Shown piece after piece: positions 58,701 through 64,000 of a DNA stretch of 64,000 bases. The position numbers and the translations under genes are program-made. The stretch is from Aptenodytes patagonicus (taxonomy: Eukaryota > Chordata > Aves > Sphenisciformes > Spheniscidae): positions 7,447,501 through 7,511,500 of the forward strand of contig NC_134963.1 of assembly GCF_965638725.1 (NCBI RefSeq), in the 5' to 3' direction. The notes below the pieces were generated by a model. It saw only the letters and a list, made by a program, of their open reading frames with translations, did not search any database and was not told the DNA's origin. Position 1 is the stretch's first letter. Every line of letters begins with the position of its first letter.

Positions 58701-61700
58701 AAGAACAAAGCTTGATTCACTTCTTTCTTTTCCCTGGTTAATTTATCAAATGAATTTTGCAAATTTTTCTTTTTCTCCCCAGACGGCATGCCAAGTGTTT
58801 TAAAGGGGAAGGATTTAATTGCTCTGTAGGGATTGGCTGGTTATGAAGGATTTGGCTGTTTGATTAGTAAACCCTATTGGGAATGGTTTAATGCTCCATG
58901 ATCTTAAAAATTGTCTGATTGTTAGGCTCTCCAAGGATGTTTTCTCTTTTCCTTATGTACGGCAACAGCTTCGCACAAGTGTGATTATTAGATAGCGAGG
59001 AGGGAGCGGAGGGGTAGATGGCCCGTGCTGGGTGAGCCTGCCTGCGCCGAGGGAGCCGCTGTGGCCCCTGGAGCGGCGATGATGATGATGGTGAGACAAA
59101 CCAGTGGTTGTTTATGCGCGTCCCTGCAGATCACGGCAATGGATCGCTGGCTATGCCAGGATGGGTCTCCTGCCGGGCCAGATCCTGCACTCAGGTTCTC
59201 TTTCAAGACCCGTTCCCCGATATCTACCTTGTAATATAATGAAATTATGCAGAATATCTGATTTACCAAGAAGCAAAACGCTGCTGCGTTCTCTGTGTCT
59301 GAATCACTCTGGTATCCCACCGGGTGGCATCCTGTAAGGATGCTAAAGTGCATGGGGCTGTCTCACAGGGGGCATCCATGCAGACCTGGAGCCGGGCGGG
59401 CAGGACCGTGCACGAGGAGGGATGCGGGGCTGCAGCCTGCTGGGGGTTTAATCCAGGTACCCCATAGCGGGGCGGGGCTCGCAGAGCCCCAGTCCAGGAA
59501 TTATGTGGGTGATCAACCTGCTCCGACTGCGGAGCCTGGGGATGTCCAGCCAGAAGCCTTTAACCAGGGAGGCTTTGAAAAAGGGAAAAACAACACAAAA
59601 ATGCTCTGCCTGTGTTTTTCGCTGGTGGGGATGGTACCCACTGCCCAGTTGCTGCTGCTTTTTTATTTCTCCCATCCCTGTGTAAGGGGGGGGCTGTGCC
59701 CTATCCTCACACCCTCAGCCCCAATGCCTTCAACTGAGATTTGGATCCAAAATCGATGGATGTGACGTCTGCATGCTGACGTCGGGGCCACGGGGACGGG
59801 CTGTGACTCCAACCGCTTTGGTGTGTTGGGGAGAGTGCAGCTCTCCAAAATCCCCGCCGGGGAGGAGCCCGGGCTTTGCTTGCAGGGCGGCCGGGGAGCA
59901 TCCCTACGGGTGCTGCTGCTGCCAACAGCTCCATGGGTTGTTTTTAAAGCACTGTTGGATTTAATATAGGGAAAAAAACCCAGTCAATATCTAGTGTTTC
60001 TAGCTGTACCTTGCCAGTTGGGGTCCCCCAGGTCCCCCTGAGGTTGTGGGGTGAAGGACGGTGATGGGCTCACTATTAAACAACTGAAAAGCTCCGGCGT
60101 GGCGCTGGCACCCAGCGGGTTTTTCAGGGGGGCAGGAGGGGTTTTGCTTCCCACCTGATGCGTGGAGCATCCCTGGGGGGTGCCACTCGCTGGAAGATGG
60201 CAGCCCACCCAGGATCGATAGCGGCCGGTCTGAGGGGGCTCCCCAGGGGTTATTTGGGCTTTAAGGAGAGGTCAGAGAGTCATTAAACTTATAAATATAT
60301 TATGGTTTAAGAGAAGAGCTGTTGTTGTCTTTGAACTTGGTTTATGTGGCGCAAATTTTTCCCCATTCTCATTCAAGCCTCTTATGCTGGGTGGATCAAC
60401 CAGTGGGGAGGTGCTGTCTGCGGCCGGGGCAGCACCTGAGCAGCGTGGGGTAGAAAATAAAATGTTCAACAGTGTTGGGCAGGGGGTCTTTGCCCCAAAA
60501 AGCATCAAAACCTGCACTTAAAACTGCTACTACTCCCCCCCCCCCCCCCCGAAATTTGCAGAAAGATGTTCATTTGAGGTTTGGGGAGCCAAGCGATGCT
60601 GCTGTGGCTCAGCCAGTGGTGATCCCGGCTCGCTATGGGTGCTGGCAGTGGTGCAGGGTTGGAGCGTGCGGCGAGGCTGGGGCTTGTCTGTGTCCTGGGT
60701 GCTTTTGGGTGAACGGGGTTTTTCTGGGGAGGTGCAAGTCAGCGGTACGCAGGCGCCCAGGCTCAGCGCTGGGACCCTGGCAGAGCCGAGCCTGGTCCGC
60801 TCCAGCCAGGTGTGCCCTTGGCACGGTGTGACCACGGAGAAACGTCACCAGCCCATAAAGCAAAATCCAAGAGGCAACCTGCGGGGTAATACCCAGCGGC
60901 AGCATCAACTCATTGCAATGTCTCCATCATCGTGTTGAGCAGCGTGGGCGAGGAATGCAAGCGGGGCTTAAAAATAATGATTAAAATTTTAAAAAATCCC
61001 AATTGCTCCCCCAGTTTCCCCGTTCCTCCGTGGCTGATCTGGCAATGCTGGGCTACAGCTAAAGCAGGGATGCAAACCGTTTGCTATACAAATTTCGCTC
61101 AACGGTGGCGACCCGGGGCTTGAGCAGAGACCAGCCGTGCCCACAGGGCTGCCTGGGCTCCGCTGCACTGCCGGCGTGGGGCTGCTCCCTACGGTGCCGT
61201 GCTGGATCCAGAAAGTCATTTAAAAAACAAAAAACGAAAAAAAAAAAGGACTAGACATTTGCAAGGCGAAGCCAAGCAGATGCCGGTAATGTATTCCCAG
61301 GCATGACACAGAGTGGCAGTGTGTCATGAACTGCGTCCCTGGGGACCCCCGGGTCTGTGATATTGGCTTTAACCCCCACCGGCTCTGGTCGGGGTGTAAA
61401 TTCATCAGGCTTACGGGTATTGCTCTTGGACTACTGAATAATTTACAGTTGCAGAGCCCAGCCAGGTTCAGGTCATCGGGGTTCATGGGTTAATAACAGG
61501 TTTGGTTTTTGTTGTCAGCAGCTGCCTTGATAACATATGAAAGAATCCTATTCTGTTGATTAGATTTTGAAATGGATCAATTTTTAATCAGCAGAACATC
61601 TGACTCACTCAATAAGAGTAGCGTGGTGGAGACAGGACGAGGGTCTCGTTATTTACAGGATTGTTTGTTTTTACTAATATGCAAATCCTCGCCCGGGCTG

Positions 61701-64000
61701 GAGCCTGCCCCCCACCTTCCTTCGCCCCGGCTCCCCCAGAATAAATCGTTGGGATTATCTGCAGCCTCGCACCAGGTATTTGATTCATCTACTGATTTGG
61801 TAGGAAATCCATGATGGTGTTTAAGAGATCCGAGGGCACGCTGAAGCTTTGATTTATCCATCTGTTGTTATCAATGGAAAAACATTTACTTACCAATCAC
61901 CAAGTCTTATATATAAAAGCACCTTGGGGGGGCTTGGCTCACCCCTTCCCGAGCATCCCTGCGGGGAGTTCCCCTCCCCGAGGGCCACCAAGAAGCACCT
62001 TCAAGATGAGCTCGTGGGTGCTGGGAGAGCAGGGGACAGACCCCAGTGGGACGCAGAGAGGTCCTGGCCAAATTCCTCTGTGCGAGCAGAGTTTCAGAGG
62101 GAGTAACTTTGATTTCATCACTAATACTAAAAGAGCTGGATTCCCATTAGAAGTGAAATACTGGTTGGGGACCTGGGCAGATGCTTTTTTTTTAAAAAAA
62201 TTTTTTTTATTACTTGGAGCACAAAAAGCATCCCAAACTTGACATGTTGCATTGCAGCTCGATAACCACATGCGTTTCTTTTTGTGAAGACATGCATAAA
62301 ATACATTTTTTTCCAAACTGGAATCCGTTGGGTCAAAATTTTGGCTTGAAGCAAGTGTTAACAACCGCGATAACGGGACTCCCTGAAAATTAAACTCTAT
62401 TTTTTAATAACAGAAAAGGTAAAAGTCTCATAAATATAACTTTGGGAAGAGCGTTGCTAGAGTACAGATGAGACTGCGGTTGCTGGATGGGCGCTGGTGG
62501 CTGGCTGGGGACGGTCTGTTGCTGGCAGATATTGATATAGATAAGGACTCGGTCGTGACGGTAATTTGCATGGTTTTGCCCTGGGTACTTTGGGATTTTA
62601 CTTTTAAAACTTGCGCCTTCTGGCAGTCTCCTTAACCTAAATAAATATTTTCCCTCTTGCCACGGATCAATTAAGATCATGGCTGTGTGGGGGCTTGCTC
62701 CTGGCAGGGTTTTTTTCTCCATTTTTTTTCTTGAAAGAGTTGCCTCATATAAAATTGGGTGAATTTATGAATTTGTATATATAGGTTTTTTTGTTGATTT
62801 GATGAGGTAGTGATTTAAGCACCAGGAAAAGTGTGCTGAAGCCTCTGGCTGGCGATGGGGATGCCGGCGGTGGGGATGTGAGCGTGGGGATGAGCTCCCT
62901 GGTCCCGCTGGGTGCCATTGCCTATTCCACCCCGCGTGGGCACCCACGTCCCCTGTGTTTGCTGACCTTTGGCCACAACCAGCCACGCTCCGAGGTCTCC
63001 TTCGGGGCTTCGCAGTGCCCAGTGTTAGTACAGTACCATGAGCCCAAGGGCTCATTTCTGTAGCCTGGAAATAATGCTGCAGGTAATAGGTGTCTGCTAA
63101 TAGCCACAGCAGTAGCTTATGGGCTCTCGCCCCTGTCAGCGGGCACGGGCGATGTATCGGTTTCTGCTAAAAACATTAGCAACATCAGAAGGTTAAATAT
63201 GCATATTATATCATCCCTGGCGGTTTTATTTTCAGGAGAGCAACGGGTGTCACAAGTTCACGACTTCAAAATTAAGTTTATTTTAATGATGGAAAATGTG
63301 CTTCTGTGTTGAGCATCTGCTGGTTATTTTCTGAGATGAGCTGAAAGAAAAACATTTTTGCAAAGAGTAGAGGGGCAGCTGACCTGGTTTTTATTTAATA
63401 ACGGGTGCTTAGAAAGCATCAATGCAGATGATCGGTCTTCAGCGTCTGTTGTCGGGCAATGGGGAGCTGCCCAGTTCTTGTGCTTGAGAAAGGCAGCGGC
63501 TCCTCTGGTAACTCATTAACTCTCAAAATTGCCCTTGTGTTTAGCAACTGAGTAAATGAATTGCTGATGGCTCCCTGGGTTTTAGTGTCATTGCTCCGGA
63601 CAGGATTGACGCAAAACCACGCTGGGGCCGGTTCTGCCGTCCCTGTGGGTGCAGTGCGGTGGGAGCCGGGTCCTGCACGCGGTGGGAGCAAACTGCACTG
63701 GCAGGGTTGGAGATGGTGCTTTGCCGCTTCATTTGCGATTTAAGGGCATGCGAGGGGGTTGCTCCTCTGCAGCTCAGGGTTCATTTTGGGTCTATGAATT
63801 TGTACTCACAACAGTCCCAAGGCTGGCGGGTACAACCCTGTGTGTTGCTCAACAGCTGCGCTGATTTGATCTGGAGTTACCGAGACCAGCACATAGTCCT
63901 GTCCTTTTTCCTCCTTGATTTTTAAGCTGTTTAGTTAGGTATGAAGCTCCAACAATTTTGGGCACCACAGGGTATTTGGGTTTGTTAGGTCTTGCTATGG

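Larger units (their letters stand above)
50258..64000 (+). other. CUX2: CUX2 intron 1 (truncated by window edge)
   Basis: More than 13.7 kb follows exon 1 with no further CUX2 exon recognised, which fits the very large first intron of the mammalian gene. Several AT-rich stretches with TAATTA or POU-like cores (for example 52190-52600, 54225-54260, 57130-57180, 58270-58320 and 58560-58790) have the look of non-coding regulatory DNA. Homopolymer tracts are frequent (G at 51645-51659, T at 55837-55852 and 56993-57009, C at 60535-60550). No second gene was found. Confidence 0.7.

Overview
The window is nuclear DNA of a bird. The protein matches are vertebrate, the genes are split by GT-AG introns, and the one clear mobile element is the 3' end of an avian-type CR1 retrotransposon (about 18838-18966) with its ATTCTATG tail. 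Gene order and orientation, PPP1CC (-), CCDC63 (+), MYL2 (-), CUX2 (+), match the block I know from human 12q24.11. Genes were identified by comparing translated exons with remembered family sequences; no database search was possible.

Layout. 1-8991 is AT-rich and is the near part of PPP1CC intron 1. PPP1CC exon 1 (8992-9046, minus) sits in a CpG island; the other PPP1CC exons lie beyond the left edge. 9.5-29.5 kb is intergenic, with no convincing gene, one CR1 remnant, a long imperfect hairpin and a perfect 28-nt palindrome. 30429-36270 holds ten plus-strand coding exons of CCDC63, all but its short N-terminal exon, with a poly(A) signal 22 nt after the stop. MYL2 (minus, coding 37097-41526) is complete in seven coding exons, the first contributing only the ATG codon, and has a recognisable cardiac promoter with MEF2/HF-1-type elements. 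41.7-49.9 kb is intergenic and holds a degenerate 20-bp periodic repeat, a CTCF-like site and a G-rich minisatellite. CUX2 exon 1 (50195-50257) lies in a second CpG island; from there to the right edge is CUX2 intron 1.

The genes do not form a pathway. They are a phosphatase catalytic subunit (PPP1CC), an outer-dynein-arm docking-type coiled-coil protein (CCDC63), the cardiac ventricular regulatory light chain (MYL2) and a neural homeodomain factor (CUX2), kept together as a syntenic block. PPP1CC/CCDC63 and MYL2/CUX2 are divergent pairs; CCDC63/MYL2 is a tight convergent pair.

The least explained item is a 169-codon minus-strand open frame (2213-2722) inside PPP1CC intron 1. It is unusually long for such AT-rich DNA and contains a 354-nt segment with both splice consensus sites and the phase needed to act as a cassette exon after PPP1CC exon 1.
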